DNA of 64,000 nt from Bacillus sp. Y1 (GCF_003586445.1 NZ_CP030028.1:2556501-2620500), one strand, 5' to 3'. Counted from the stretch's first letter, positions 8,792 to 17,536 are shown. Translations and numbers: made by a program. Notes: generated by a model from the letters alone, not told the origin.

Positions 8792-9298
8792 ATGAGTTCA
8801 AATTTACATATAAGAGTTGCGACCACCGATGATAGCGGACAGATTCAGCATTTATTAAAAACACTTGCGCAATGGATGAAGGATTCAAAAATCAATCAAT
8901 GGAGTTTTTTATTAGAAGGAGAAGATGACGAGCTGAAAGAGTGGATCTCCAAGGGACTAACCTATATCGTCGAAAAAGATGAAACATTTATTGCTACGTT
9001 CACTCTTTTACCGGAGGCAGGGGAATGGGACCGACATATTTGGGGTGATGATCTTCCTGTAAATTCTTCCTATTTGCATAGACTCGCCATTTCCCCAGCC
9101 TATATGAGTCAGGGAATTGGTAAAAAAGTGATTGAGTGGCTATCTATGAGAGAGATAGAGATTGTAAGATTGGATTGTGTCGCAGACAATGAAAAGTTGA
9201 ATCTATTTTACCATAATAATGGATTTGAGTTGATAGGAATAACCGATAATCATTGCAAATATCAAAAGATCATGAAAAGGGGGAGTGAACTTACCTGA
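8792..9298 (+). CDS. GNAT-family N-acetyltransferase
   Basis: A 168-residue acetyl-CoA-dependent acyltransferase. The core is recognisable: LHRLAISPAYMSQGIGKKVIEWL holds the acetyl-CoA pyrophosphate loop (Q-G-I-G-K), followed by VRLDCVADNEKLNLFYHNNGFE, the typical beta-5/helix-4 region. The N-terminal 75 residues form the acceptor-binding part (WMKDSKINQWSFLLEG), as in GNATs related to mycothiol or small-amine acetyltransferases. The acceptor is unknown. GGAGGAGGG lies 6-8 bases before the ATG. It appears monocistronic. Confidence 0.85.
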   Translation: MSSNLHIRVATTDDSGQIQHLLKTLAQWMKDSKINQWSFLLEGEDDELKEWISKGLTYIVEKDETFIATFTLLPEAGEWDRHIWGDDLPVNSSYLHRLAISPAYMSQGIGKKVIEWLSMREIEIVRLDCVADNEKLNLFYHNNGFELIGITDNHCKYQKIMKRGSELT

Positions 9299-9377
9299 GA
9301 CGATATTTGGAACCGCGTAAAATAAGCATTTGTTTATCAGGGGTGTAAACACATTTGTTGTACACCCTATAAATATA

Positions 9378-9755
9378 TTAAGGTACAAAACCTTCACTAT
9401 CTCTAGCAATTTCGTCTCTAATAAACTTTTCTCCACCCGACGCCTCCACAGCTGCCCCCATGGATTGTAACCAATCCCCATTTATGGCGGTTCTTTGCCC
9501 AGAAAGGACGGATTTATTGTCTTTTGCTAGATTTTGTTGAGTGACGCCAATGGCTTCTATTAATTGTCCAATCACTTGAATCCAAATTCCTGTAACAATA
9601 TCTTGAGAACCTGGCCTCTTTTCCTCTAACTCATATAGTTTCGTTACTGCTATCGCTTCCGTAAGTAAAGCAAAGAACTGAATCCAAAGGCTGGCTTCTA
9701 CCTGTTTTTCCAATGCAAACTTTGTTTGCTTCTGCTGGTCCTCTTTTTCATGCAT
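9378..9755 (-). CDS. Internally repetitive small protein (DUF6944-like)
   Basis: A 125-residue protein built from three degenerate repeats of about 35 residues, each with an aromatic-Q-x-(F/I/M)-x-A/G pattern: LWIQFFALLTEAIAVT, IWIQVIGQLIEAIGVT and DWLQSMGAAVEASG. The repeats are amphipathic helices separated by polar linkers. This resembles what is annotated DUF6944 in Bacillus, though I cannot confirm that without a profile search. No signal peptide. The stop is followed on this strand by a GGGTGTA/TACACCC hairpin at 9341-9367. Function unknown. Confidence 0.6.
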   Translation of the reverse strand: MHEKEDQQKQTKFALEKQVEASLWIQFFALLTEAIAVTKLYELEEKRPGSQDIVTGIWIQVIGQLIEAIGVTQQNLAKDNKSVLSGQRTAINGDWLQSMGAAVEASGGEKFIRDEIARDSEGFVP

Positions 9756-10009
9756 TTTTCAGGTCACTCCTTACTCCATACCTTTGTTATCTATATTCAT
9801 TATTTTAAAAAAGGTCCATGAGCTGCGGTTGGCTTTTTCCATTAATTACCCGACTAATCTAAGAGCGATCTTTGATAAAATAGTATTCGGTTATTACAGG
9901 GACTAAAGTACTAAATATAAGACAGAATTACTATATCCATTGTTTGGCATTGTGATAGAATATGAGAATATTACGAATTCTAAAATAATAGAACAACGAG
10001 GAAAATAGA

Positions 10010-10870
10010 GTGGAACATACTTATTTATCGTATAATTATCCGATCGTTATTGTATCGGTGCTTGTTGCCATTATTGTAATGACGGTAATCATCGTTGGAA
10101 TTACTTATTCAATATTTCGAAAAGAAAACGCGGACCTCCTTAAACTAAAGCTCACAGAGTTACACTTAGCAAGAACGGTACAGGAAAAATCGCTACCTCT
10201 TCCTATCCATAACGAGAGGGTAAACATCACTTCCTTTTATAAAGCGTCTGAAGAGCTGTCAGGTGATCTATATTATTGGTTCAAAACAGGCAAAGGTCAG
10301 TACGGGATATTTATTATGGATGTGATGGGGCATGGAGTTTCTTCATCTATTATCAGTGTGTCGATAAAATCATATCTTCAAGGAGTATTAGGGAGAGTAA
10401 GTGAACCTATTAATGTAATGAAGGAACTTTCTGATCATATGAATTCGATGTTTGAGGGAAGTGAAAATCCGTTTTATTTTACGGCCATTTATCTTTTAGT
10501 CGATACGAAACAAAAAAAGATTCTTTATGTTAATGCGGGTCATCCATCAGGTCTATGGCAGGTGAAAGGGGAACCGCTCGTACCTATCGCCTCCACGTGT
10601 CCACCGATTGGACTTGGAGCAGATTTGCCCATCATATCCGAAGAGATTTCCTTTGAAGGAAAAGGAAGACTCTTGTTATATACTGATGGATTTATGGAAG
10701 GGATTAGTGATAATCCTAGAGTACAGCTTAAGGTTATGGAAGAAATTCTTGTCTCTAACCAAGAAAAGGACATAGAAGAAGTGAAAAATCGGCTACTAAC
10801 AAAATGCAAAAGTCACCAACGGCAACCGGATGATGCTTGCCTGCTGGTGATCGATATTAATGGGGAATAG
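10010..10870 (+). CDS. Membrane-anchored PP2C/SpoIIE-type serine phosphatase
   Basis: A 286-residue protein with one membrane segment (about 12-34) and a cytosolic PP2C-like phosphatase domain of the SpoIIE/RsbU type. Metal-binding motifs are visible: SGDLYYWF (first Asp), IMDVMGHGVSSS (DxxGHG) and LLLYTDGFMEG (TDG), with PDDACLLVIDI at the end. This family dephosphorylates anti-anti-sigma STAS proteins in partner-switching pathways. It starts with GTG at 10010 after ACGAGGA. The convergent neighbour encodes a PAS-STAS protein, a plausible partner. There is no RsbU N-terminal or sensor domain; the transmembrane segment is the only input region. Confidence 0.85.
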   Translation: MEHTYLSYNYPIVIVSVLVAIIVMTVIIVGITYSIFRKENADLLKLKLTELHLARTVQEKSLPLPIHNERVNITSFYKASEELSGDLYYWFKTGKGQYGIFIMDVMGHGVSSSIISVSIKSYLQGVLGRVSEPINVMKELSDHMNSMFEGSENPFYFTAIYLLVDTKQKKILYVNAGHPSGLWQVKGEPLVPIASTCPPIGLGADLPIISEEISFEGKGRLLLYTDGFMEGISDNPRVQLKVMEEILVSNQEKDIEEVKNRLLTKCKSHQRQPDDACLLVIDINGE

Positions 10871-10908
10871 GAGAACATCTGGACACCTAATTAAATAATT
10901 CAAAAGAT

Positions 10909-10938
10909 AAGACCAAAAAATCAATTTTGGTCTTTTTT
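10909..10938. terminator. Bidirectional terminator between PP2C and PAS-STAS genes
   Basis: AAGACCAAAA and TTTTGGTCTT form a 10-bp stem with a 6-nt loop, followed by TTTT; A-rich 5' flank serves the opposite strand. Confidence 0.85.
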
Positions 10939-11689
10939 AACTTCCCTGAAAATAACCAATCGCATCTTTAACGGTGGCCATCGAGTGAGTTGTCGATAAG
11001 TTAAAACCTTTCTCGACCGCAAGCTTAGCCAATTCGGGTCTTAGTCCGGTAATAACAGAACGCACACCTAAAATTGACATAACATGTACGATTTTAAATA
11101 GTGTATCAGCAACTAAGGAATCTAAATTAAAAGTTCCTGAAAAGTCGATGATTAGGCATTGAATCCTTTGTTTTTGTACCTTAATCGGTATGTCATCAAG
11201 AAGCTGGCTAGCTCGAGCTTCATCGATTGCTCCTACGAGTGGAAGGACCGATATCTCATTTGAAAAAGGTACAAGGGTTGCAGATAATTCGTTAATTTGT
11301 TTCAGCATTTGTTTTTGTTTCTTTTCATTTTCTTTTCTTGCTGTGATATCCCATACGATGGATTGAATCGCTTTTTGTTCACCAAGCGGGGCAGGATGAC
11401 AATACAGGTCAATATCTACTGTTGTTCCATCCATACGATAGACGGTTTCTTCAATGACTGGCATGGGTATTTCATAAGCGGATTGAATTCTTTTCTCAAT
11501 GGCTGCCTTAGAGAAGTCTTGAAAAATATCAAGTGGGCTAAGGCCTATAACCTCTTCTTTGGTTGTTCTAAAAAAAGTCTCTGCTGCGTGGTTGATATAA
11601 ATTATTTTTAATTCTGTATGAATAATAACGGGGTCTAGCGAATATTCAACGATCTGGCAGTAATTGATTTTTGAAAGATGTTCACTCAA
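10937..11689 (-). CDS. PAS-STAS protein (RsbR-like)
   Basis: About 250 residues: an N-terminal PAS domain (about 12-125) with a short linker helix (KKQKQMLKQINELSATL) and a C-terminal STAS domain (about 150-250, FSGTFNLDSLVADTLFKIV). This is the layout of RsbR-type stressosome or anti-anti-sigma proteins. The NCRFLQ flavin-binding motif of YtvA is absent, so this PAS is not a LOV domain. The STAS carries Ser/Thr near the usual phospho-acceptor loop. A GTG at 11698 is also in frame but directly abuts GGGAG; the TTG at 11689 has better spacing. Pairing with the facing phosphatase is inference. Confidence 0.8.
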   Translation of the reverse strand: MSEHLSKINYCQIVEYSLDPVIIHTELKIIYINHAAETFFRTTKEEVIGLSPLDIFQDFSKAAIEKRIQSAYEIPMPVIEETVYRMDGTTVDIDLYCHPAPLGEQKAIQSIVWDITARKENEKKQKQMLKQINELSATLVPFSNEISVLPLVGAIDEARASQLLDDIPIKVQKQRIQCLIIDFSGTFNLDSLVADTLFKIVHVMSILGVRSVITGLRPELAKLAVEKGFNLSTTHSMATVKDAIGYFQGS

Positions 11690-11841
11690 GATGTTCACTC
11701 CCTTGTAACTAAGGGTAAAGTATCATACCATATTTATCAAGGAATTAAGATAATTAAGATAATTATGAATAATAATAAAATGGATTAAAAATCGCTATAA
11801 TGATACATACAGAAAGATTGAATGAGAGGGGTGAACGGTCC

Positions 11842-12513
11842 ATGTGCGGGAGATTTTCCTTAACCGAAGAAATATATAATCTCAAAAGACAGTTTGAATT
11901 TGAATTTTTTGAGGAAATCGGTCCAAGGTACAATATTGCTCCAAGTCAAATGGTGCTTGCAATCGGTCAAAATAAAGGGGAACGAAAAGGAGCGTACCTC
12001 AAATGGGGCTTGGTACCGTATTGGGCGAATGATCCAAAAATAGGGTATAAAATGATTAATGCTCGAAGTGAAGGGATTGATGAAAAACCATCATTTAAAC
12101 AACCTTTCAAACAACGGAGATGTCTTATCTTAAGCGATGGTTTTTACGAGTGGAAAAAGAATGGGAAAGAGAAACAGCCTTATCGCTTTTTCATGAAGGA
12201 CAACAAGCCATTCGCTCTTGCGGGACTTTACGATGTGTGGAAAAAGGAAGGGCAGTCACCCCTTGTCACATGCACGATTATTACGACAACACCAAATGAA
12301 GTGACTGAGGATGTTCACGATCGAATGCCAGTAATTTTAAAAAAGGAAGACTACGACACATGGTTAGACCCGAATAACCAAGATATCTCTGTACTAAAAT
12401 CTCTCTTAACACCTTATCCAGCTGAGGAAATGATGAAGTATGAGATTTCTTCATTAGTAAATAGTCCAAAAAATGAAGATCCAGAAATCCTTCAACCGAT
12501 GAATAGTATGTAA
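11842..12513 (+). CDS. SRAP-family abasic-site DNA-protein crosslink protein (YedK/HMCES)
   Basis: A 223-residue SRAP protein. These proteins shield abasic sites in single-stranded DNA by a covalent thiazolidine link through Cys2. MCGRFS places Cys at position 2 once Met is removed. The family signatures NARSE, GFYEWK and HDRMPVIL are all present, with the catalytic Glu and His. A longer frame from 11800 would bury Cys2, so the ATG at 11842 after GAGAGGGGTG is certain in functional terms. B. subtilis has related YoqW/YoaM proteins. Single gene, terminator 3 bases after the stop. Confidence 0.93.
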   Translation: MCGRFSLTEEIYNLKRQFEFEFFEEIGPRYNIAPSQMVLAIGQNKGERKGAYLKWGLVPYWANDPKIGYKMINARSEGIDEKPSFKQPFKQRRCLILSDGFYEWKKNGKEKQPYRFFMKDNKPFALAGLYDVWKKEGQSPLVTCTIITTTPNEVTEDVHDRMPVILKKEDYDTWLDPNNQDISVLKSLLTPYPAEEMMKYEISSLVNSPKNEDPEILQPMNSM

Positions 12514-12516
12514 AAA

Positions 12517-12554
12517 AAGACCTCCCTCAGGAAAAAAGAGAGGGGGTCTTTTGT
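12517..12554. terminator. Terminator after SRAP gene
   Basis: AAGACCTCCCTC pairs with GAGAGGGGGTCTT around an A-rich loop, followed by TTTG. It also lies 3' of the convergent YitT-type gene. Confidence 0.8.
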
Positions 12555-12555
12555 G

Positions 12556-13440
12556 CTAATGGATGGCTTTTTTCTTAAATCTTCCGCCTCTAACTTCAGC
12601 AATATCTCCAATGGCTAAAAATGCAGAGGGGTCAATTTCTTCAACGATACTAGTCATTTTCGACTCTTCTAACCTTGTGATAATACAAAAAATGACCTTT
12701 TTATCATCCCCAGTGTAAGCACCTTCTCCGTGTAAAAAGGTAACACCTCTACCAAGTCGGTCATTGATGGCATCCCCGATTTCATGAGCGAGGTCACTAA
12801 TGATCCAAACCGATTTGGATTCCTCCATCCCAGTAATAACAATATCAATCGCTTTTGAAGCAATTACGTACGCTAGAATCGAATACATGGCACGATCCCA
12901 GGAGTACACAAAACCGGCAGACCCAAGTATGAATAAGTTGATAAACATAACAATCTCACCGACGGAAAAAGGAACCTTTTTACTAATTACGATTGAAAGG
13001 ATTTCTGTTCCATCAAGCGCTCCACCATTTCTGATAACTAGTCCCACACCAATCCCTAAGAAAATACCACCAAATATCGTTGCTAAAAGGATATCCTCGG
13101 TGAATGCAGGGACTGGATGAAAGAATGTTGCAAAAAGGGCTAACATGATAATTCCATAGACCGTGGATATCGCAAATGTTTTTCCAAATTGCTTATAACC
13201 TAGATATACAAAAGGTAAGTTTAGTAAGAAAAGAAAGATCCCTAATTTAACACCGGTGATATGCGAGAGCATAATTGAAACACCGGTTACACCCCCATCA
13301 ATAACTTGGTTAGGAATCAAGAATATCTCTAACCCTACAGCCATCAACAAGGCCCCAATGGTTATAAAAATTCCCCTTTGAACAATTCTAAGTGCAGATA
13401 ATCTACGATGTTGTCTTTTTTCTAACGCTAAATCTGTCAA
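12556..13440 (-). CDS. YitT/DUF2179-family membrane protein
   Basis: A 294-residue protein with five to six hydrophobic segments in the first 210 residues (MAVGLEIFLIPNQVIDGGVTGVS is the family hallmark) and a cytosolic C-terminal DUF2179 domain (about 220-290) with TFLHGEGAYTGDDKKVIFCIITR and DPSAFLAIGDIAEVRGGRF. Bacilli carry several paralogues (YitT, YpjC, YqfU, YvjA, YxkD). The function is not established. The start follows a plausible ribosome site and the gene is transcribed alone. It is convergent with the SRAP gene and divergent from the recombinase gene. Confidence 0.88.
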   Translation of the reverse strand: MTDLALEKRQHRRLSALRIVQRGIFITIGALLMAVGLEIFLIPNQVIDGGVTGVSIMLSHITGVKLGIFLFLLNLPFVYLGYKQFGKTFAISTVYGIIMLALFATFFHPVPAFTEDILLATIFGGIFLGIGVGLVIRNGGALDGTEILSIVISKKVPFSVGEIVMFINLFILGSAGFVYSWDRAMYSILAYVIASKAIDIVITGMEESKSVWIISDLAHEIGDAINDRLGRGVTFLHGEGAYTGDDKKVIFCIITRLEESKMTSIVEEIDPSAFLAIGDIAEVRGGRFKKKAIH

Positions 13441-13512
13441 AATCCATCACGCCTTTTCTAAGTAAATGTAGTAAATATGATAAAAAGATTATTGTAAGCA
13501 ACATATTTGTAT

Positions 13513-13548
13513 GTAACATAAGTATATAATATAATAAGGTTATGTTAC
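13513..13548. promoter_or_regulatory. Inverted repeat over the recombinase promoter
   Basis: GTAACATAA and TTATGTTAC are perfect 9-bp arms separated by 18 bp. A TATAAT at 13525-13530 lies between the arms, so binding here would cover the -10 region of the tyrosine recombinase gene. It could be an operator or a recombinase-binding site. Confidence 0.5.
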
Positions 13549-13582
13549 CAATGATATGCTCAGAAGAAGGGAACTACTCAAT

Positions 13583-14137
13583 ATGGAATATGTAGATGCG
13601 ATTCGTGATACAGCAAAAATAAAAGCCCTTAAAAAGCTTCTAAAAGACCAATCGTCTAGAGATTACTTATTATTTGTTCTTGGAATAAATACTGGATTAA
13701 AAATTAGTGAAATATTAACCATCAAGTGGTGCGACATCCTTAACGAAAATGGCAGTATTAAGAATTTCATGGAACGAGAAGAGCAGGAAATCCCCATTTA
13801 TGTGAATTCAAAAGTAAAATACGCTATTTCTCTTTATCTTTCCTCAATTTCCTATCATTTTACCGACTATGTTTTCAAATCCTCTAAAACAAACGACCCC
13901 ATCACCAGACAACAGGCGTATCGAATCATTAATAAAGCAGCAAAACATGTGGGGATTGAAGGGAATATCGGAACACACTCTATGAGAAAAACCTTTGGAT
14001 ATCACGCCTACAAAAAAGGAATCGCCATTGCACTTTTACAAAAAATCTTTCACCATACATCATCTTCTGAGACATTCAAATATTTAGGAATCAAAAAGGA
14101 GGAGAAAATCAAAACAGAAATTGATGTGAATTTATAA
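13583..14137 (+). CDS. Short tyrosine recombinase (YoeC-like), Arg-I replaced by Lys
   Basis: About 184 residues, the size of a catalytic domain alone, without the N-terminal SAM-like DNA-binding domain of XerC/D. Box I reads GLKISEILTIKW where family members have GLRISEL, so the first catalytic Arg is Lys. Box II is intact: HSMRKTFG gives H-x-x-R, HHTSSSETFKYLG gives the second His and the nucleophilic Tyr. It resembles B. subtilis YoeC. The ATG at 13583 with AGAAGGGA upstream is preferred over 13556, which has no ribosome site. The antiporter gene follows by 11 bases, so they may share a transcript. Confidence 0.75.
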   Translation: MEYVDAIRDTAKIKALKKLLKDQSSRDYLLFVLGINTGLKISEILTIKWCDILNENGSIKNFMEREEQEIPIYVNSKVKYAISLYLSSISYHFTDYVFKSSKTNDPITRQQAYRIINKAAKHVGIEGNIGTHSMRKTFGYHAYKKGIAIALLQKIFHHTSSSETFKYLGIKKEEKIKTEIDVNL

Positions 14138-14148
14138 GGGGGAAAAAC

Positions 14149-15612
14149 ATGATTAATATTGATTACTCGATTTTACTAGGTTCGTTACTTCTTATTATAG
14201 GAATCATCACCACCAAATTCTCAAGTCGACTTGGAATGCCAGCTTTGATTCTCTTTTTAGCCGTAGGGATGATCGTTGGAAGTGATGGATTAGGAATAAT
14301 TTACTTTGATAATGCCACATACGCTCAGCTAATTGGTGTACTAGCACTGATTATCATTTTGTTTGAAGGTGGGTTGCAGACGAGATGGACGACAGTGAAA
14401 TCTGTGTTGAAACCGTCTTTGTCTCTTGCAACAGTAGGGGTATTGATTACAACTTCCGTGGTTGCTGTCGTCGTTAATTTATTATTTGCTGTGCCATGGC
14501 TGGAAGCATTTTTAATAGGGTCTATCGTAGGTTCTACCGACGCTGCTGCTGTCTTTGCCGTCTTAAAAGGGCAGAACATTAACCCTAAACTCGGTTCAAC
14601 CTTGGAAGCAGAATCTGGTACGAACGATCCTATGGCCATGTTTTTAACCTTAATGTTTATACAATTGCTTACAATAGATGAAACAAACGTTTTCCTACTT
14701 ATTCTTTCTTTCTTTTGGCAGATGGGAATGGGTTTACTTATTGGGGTTATCTTCGGGAAACTTGCAACCATGGCTATTAATCGTATTAATCTAGATTCTA
14801 GTGGACTTTATCCAATTTTTGCAGTAGCTTTTGCCTTACTAACCTATAGTTCCACAGCATTAGCACACGCTAGTGGATTGTTAGCTGTATACGTGGCAGC
14901 TCTTGTTATTGGGAATTCTGACTTAACCTATAAAACGTCCATTTTCCGTTTCAATGAAGGATTTGCCTGGATGATGCAAATATTAATGTTTATCATTCTA
15001 GGATTGCTGGTTTTCCCATCTCAGCTTTTTACCGCTGATGTGATGGGAAAAGGTATACTCATTTCAGTAGCTTTAATCTTTGTAGCACGTCCGATAGCGG
15101 TATACGTCTCAACGATAAAAATGGATTTTAACCATAAAGAAAAGATTTTTGTATCTTGGGCTGGATTACGTGGAGCGGTGCCGATCGTATTGGCAACTTT
15201 CCCTATGCTTGCGGGAATTGCTGATAGCCAGACGATCTTTAATGTCGTATTCTTCGTCGTGTTTACATCTGCTTTGATTCAAGGGTCGACCATCTTAATA
15301 CTCGCGGAGAAATTAGGGCTAACGGGACCAAAAAAATCCACCCCTGCACACTCATTGGAACTGGTCTCTATTGGAAAAGCCAATGCAGAAATCATCGAGT
15401 ACGAGATCCATAAGGAAGATTTGTTAGTGAATAAAAAAATCGTAGACATTTTATTTCCAGAGAATGTCCTAATTAACGCCATCATTCGCTCAGACAAATT
15501 GGTCACACCTAGAGGGGATACTTGTTTACTAGAAGGAGATATTCTGTACATCCTCACACCTAGAAGCAGCATCGGGAAGTTAAAAGAGATGTTTAAGGAT
15601 CATGAATTTTAA
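14149..15612 (+). CDS. CPA1 cation:proton antiporter with TrkA-C domain (NhaP2/CvrA-like)
   Basis: A 487-residue membrane protein. The first about 390 residues form 12-13 membrane segments of the Na+/H+ exchanger fold, with the GSTDAAAVFAVL and ESGTNDPMAMF motifs holding the conserved Asp residues. FVSWAGLRGAVPIVLAT is a further family signature. A cytosolic TrkA-C (RCK-C) domain spans about 400-485. The same layout occurs in NhaP2/CvrA, which exchange K+ or Na+ for protons and respond to a cytosolic ligand. GGGGGAAAAAC precedes the ATG. It lies 11 bases after the recombinase gene. Confidence 0.88.
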   Translation: MINIDYSILLGSLLLIIGIITTKFSSRLGMPALILFLAVGMIVGSDGLGIIYFDNATYAQLIGVLALIIILFEGGLQTRWTTVKSVLKPSLSLATVGVLITTSVVAVVVNLLFAVPWLEAFLIGSIVGSTDAAAVFAVLKGQNINPKLGSTLEAESGTNDPMAMFLTLMFIQLLTIDETNVFLLILSFFWQMGMGLLIGVIFGKLATMAINRINLDSSGLYPIFAVAFALLTYSSTALAHASGLLAVYVAALVIGNSDLTYKTSIFRFNEGFAWMMQILMFIILGLLVFPSQLFTADVMGKGILISVALIFVARPIAVYVSTIKMDFNHKEKIFVSWAGLRGAVPIVLATFPMLAGIADSQTIFNVVFFVVFTSALIQGSTILILAEKLGLTGPKKSTPAHSLELVSIGKANAEIIEYEIHKEDLLVNKKIVDILFPENVLINAIIRSDKLVTPRGDTCLLEGDILYILTPRSSIGKLKEMFKDHEF

Positions 15613-15621
15613 TAAAAAACG

Positions 15622-15658
15622 GACAGTTATTCATGAAAGAATGGCTGTCTATTTTTTT
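15622..15658 (+). terminator. Terminator after antiporter gene
   Basis: GACAGTTATTC pairs with GAATGGCTGTC (two wobble pairs) around ATGAAA, followed by seven T residues at 15652-15658. Confidence 0.85.
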
Positions 15659-15716
15659 ACAAGAATGATTGGCAAAATTATACATATGATGGTATATAAA
15701 CAAATGGAGGTTGTCC

Positions 15717-16442
15717 ATGTCCTTACTCCCAATCATTGTCTCATCATTATGTACTGGTTTAGGTGCCTTGCCAATTTTACTCGTAAAAGATGTTACGCAT
15801 AAGGGAAAAGATGTGTTGTTAGCTTCTACAGCGGGAATCATGGTCGCTGCATCTGCCTACGGGTTAATTCCAAACGCTATTAAGCTATCAAATGTATCCG
15901 TTTTGGTGGTTGGAATCTTGTTTGGAACACTCGTTCTAACCTTGTTAGAAAGTATGATTCCGCATGTTGATCTCGACCATTCGGAGCAATCATCAAGAAA
16001 TAACAGAGGCGTCTTTTTGTTTCTTGTAGCCATGTCTCTTCATAATTTACCTGAAGGACTATCCGTAGGGATAAGTAATGCCAGTGAAAACCATGAGGTT
16101 GGATCACTTGTATCGTTTGCCATCGGCTTGCAGAATGTCCCAGACGGATTTTTGGTTGCATTATTTCTTTTGAGTCAAAAAGTTAGTGTTCATCGTTCGA
16201 TTTTGCTTGCGACTTTAACTGGTTTAATTGAAATGTCTGCAGGTTTAATTGGAGTGCTTTTGGGGGATACTTTTGAGCCGATAATTCCGTATGGACTAGC
16301 ATTTGCAGCAGGCTCCATGCTATTTGTGGTATATAAGGAGCTGATTCCAGAAAGCCATGGAGACGGAAACGAAAGGGCATCCACATGGGCATTTATTATT
16401 GGATTTGTGTCTATGATTATTGTGACAGAGGTTTTTCGTTAA
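15717..16442 (+). CDS. ZIP-family divalent metal transporter
   Basis: A 241-residue membrane protein with about eight hydrophobic segments. The metal-coordinating helices are visible: MSLHNLPEGLSVGI (HNxPEG, segment IV) and LIEMSAGLIG (segment V). A further conserved KELIPESHGDG lies near the C-terminus. ZIP proteins import Zn2+, Fe2+ or Mn2+; direction and metal cannot be fixed from sequence. A TTG at 15711 is in frame, but GGAGG at 15706-15710 fits the ATG at 15717. Ends with a hairpin at 16491. Confidence 0.85.
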   Translation: MSLLPIIVSSLCTGLGALPILLVKDVTHKGKDVLLASTAGIMVAASAYGLIPNAIKLSNVSVLVVGILFGTLVLTLLESMIPHVDLDHSEQSSRNNRGVFLFLVAMSLHNLPEGLSVGISNASENHEVGSLVSFAIGLQNVPDGFLVALFLLSQKVSVHRSILLATLTGLIEMSAGLIGVLLGDTFEPIIPYGLAFAAGSMLFVVYKELIPESHGDGNERASTWAFIIGFVSMIIVTEVFR

Positions 16443-16490
16443 GATGGATTAATTGAGGCTACTCATAATTACTACTCACCAAATAGGGGT

Positions 16491-16540
16491 GATGATGACA
16501 CTTGTCTCACACAAGGTCATCATCGTCCTTATCTTTTTAT
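16491..16540. terminator. Hairpin between ZIP and YhcN/YlaJ genes
   Basis: GATGATGAC and GTCATCATC form a 9-bp stem followed by a T-rich stretch; it lies between convergent genes and extends into the end of the reverse gene. Confidence 0.7.
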
Positions 16541-17016
16541 CGTTCGCTAGGAAACACGCGTTGAACCATTTCTGTAAATTCCTCAACCATTCCTTTTACA
16601 GGTTCTCCATTTTGGATTTTGTCACCATAATCTCCCATACGATCGACGAAGTTCGGGTTACTAGATACAAAAACATTTCGAATACCCTTGTCTGTGGTTT
16701 TTACCTGATCAGAAATTTTCTTTTCAACGTCTTCTCTCACATCACCTTTTGAGTTGTCTTCTAAAACAACAGCAACATAGGCATTATTATCGGTTACAAT
16801 CACATTCGCGTGGCGCACTTCCTGCATATTTTCGATTTTGTCCTGTGCTTTATCAGCCACTCGCATTCTAGAGTCGTTGTTTTCGTTATCCACGTTCTGA
16901 ACCTTTGTTCCTCTGTCATTCTCTTCTTTGTCATTGTCATCAGCCGCACTATCCGCGCCGCAAGCTGTTAAGACAAATGACAGGGTAAAAATAGAAAGCC
17001 ATTTGAACATTTTCAT
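16537..17016 (-). CDS. YhcN/YlaJ-family sporulation lipoprotein
   Basis: A 159-residue lipoprotein: signal peptide with lipobox LTAC (Cys at residue 19), an acidic disordered linker (ADDNDKEENDRG) and a YhcN/YlaJ domain from about 50 to 130 (RMRVADKAQDKIENM, HANVIVTDNNAYVAVVL, ISDQVKTTDKGIRNVFVSSNPNFVDRM). Family members localise to the spore inner membrane and affect germination or outgrowth in bacilli. The minus-strand ribosome site AGGAGGTATACT precedes the ATG. It supports a spore-forming host. Confidence 0.88.
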   Translation of the reverse strand: MKMFKWLSIFTLSFVLTACGADSAADDNDKEENDRGTKVQNVDNENNDSRMRVADKAQDKIENMQEVRHANVIVTDNNAYVAVVLEDNSKGDVREDVEKKISDQVKTTDKGIRNVFVSSNPNFVDRMGDYGDKIQNGEPVKGMVEEFTEMVQRVFPSER

Positions 17017-17107
17017 AGTATACCTCCTAAAAAATAATCATTCTTAGAATTACCTAATTGACTTAATTTATGTAAGTTGGGAAAGATTAGGAAAGAGGTG
17101 ATACATT

Positions 17108-17536
17108 GTGATCAAATATGTGGTTGGAATTTTCTTATTCGGATCCATCATCGTTACTTCTAACACCACCTATGCACAGCCAAAGGAATGTCCAGATCCC
17201 CATACACTTGAAGTCGTTTCCATAGAGAACATACATGAAGTGGAAAAAGCGTTAAGTAAACTTGTTCCGATTGCCTATGAAGTGGGAGAGTTCCCAGAAC
17301 TCTATTCAGAATGGGAGATCATTTCACTAAAACCTTTTCCGAGAACAGAGGGAAATAAAGAGGATGAAGATTATTACGGTATAGCAAAACACTTTTGCGG
17401 CAAAGAGGTGGCAGATCGGTCTTGGCTGGTGCGTTTGCATTTTCCAAAAGTGAAAGCTGCCAGTGCAAGTCAAGGAGAGATCTTTATTGCCAAAAAAGAA
17501 GGCAGCGGCTGGTTTGTTTGGTTTAAATATCACTAA
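17108..17536 (+). CDS. Secreted hypothetical protein, 142 residues
   Basis: It starts with GTG after GAAAGAGGTG. Residues 1-23 are a signal peptide ending in TTYA before QPKECPD. The mature domain is about 118 residues and has two Cys (KECPD and HFCGKE) that could form a disulphide after export. The C-terminus reads GEIFIAKKEGSGWFVWFKYH, a beta-hairpin with aromatic residues. I do not recognise the family. The gene is divergent from the YhcN-like gene and followed by the DUF3231 gene with 60 bases between. Confidence 0.7.
   Translation: MIKYVVGIFLFGSIIVTSNTTYAQPKECPDPHTLEVVSIENIHEVEKALSKLVPIAYEVGEFPELYSEWEIISLKPFPRTEGNKEDEDYYGIAKHFCGKEVADRSWLVRLHFPKVKAASASQGEIFIAKKEGSGWFVWFKYH

Noticed and set aside
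10937..11689. LOV blue-light receptor like YtvA
   Set aside because: The domain order PAS-STAS is the same, but the PAS lacks the NCRFLQ flavin-cysteine motif.
13583..14137. Remnant of a prophage or integrative element
   Set aside because: No other phage or conjugation genes, no attachment-site duplication and no tRNA are nearby; flanking genes look like core chromosome.
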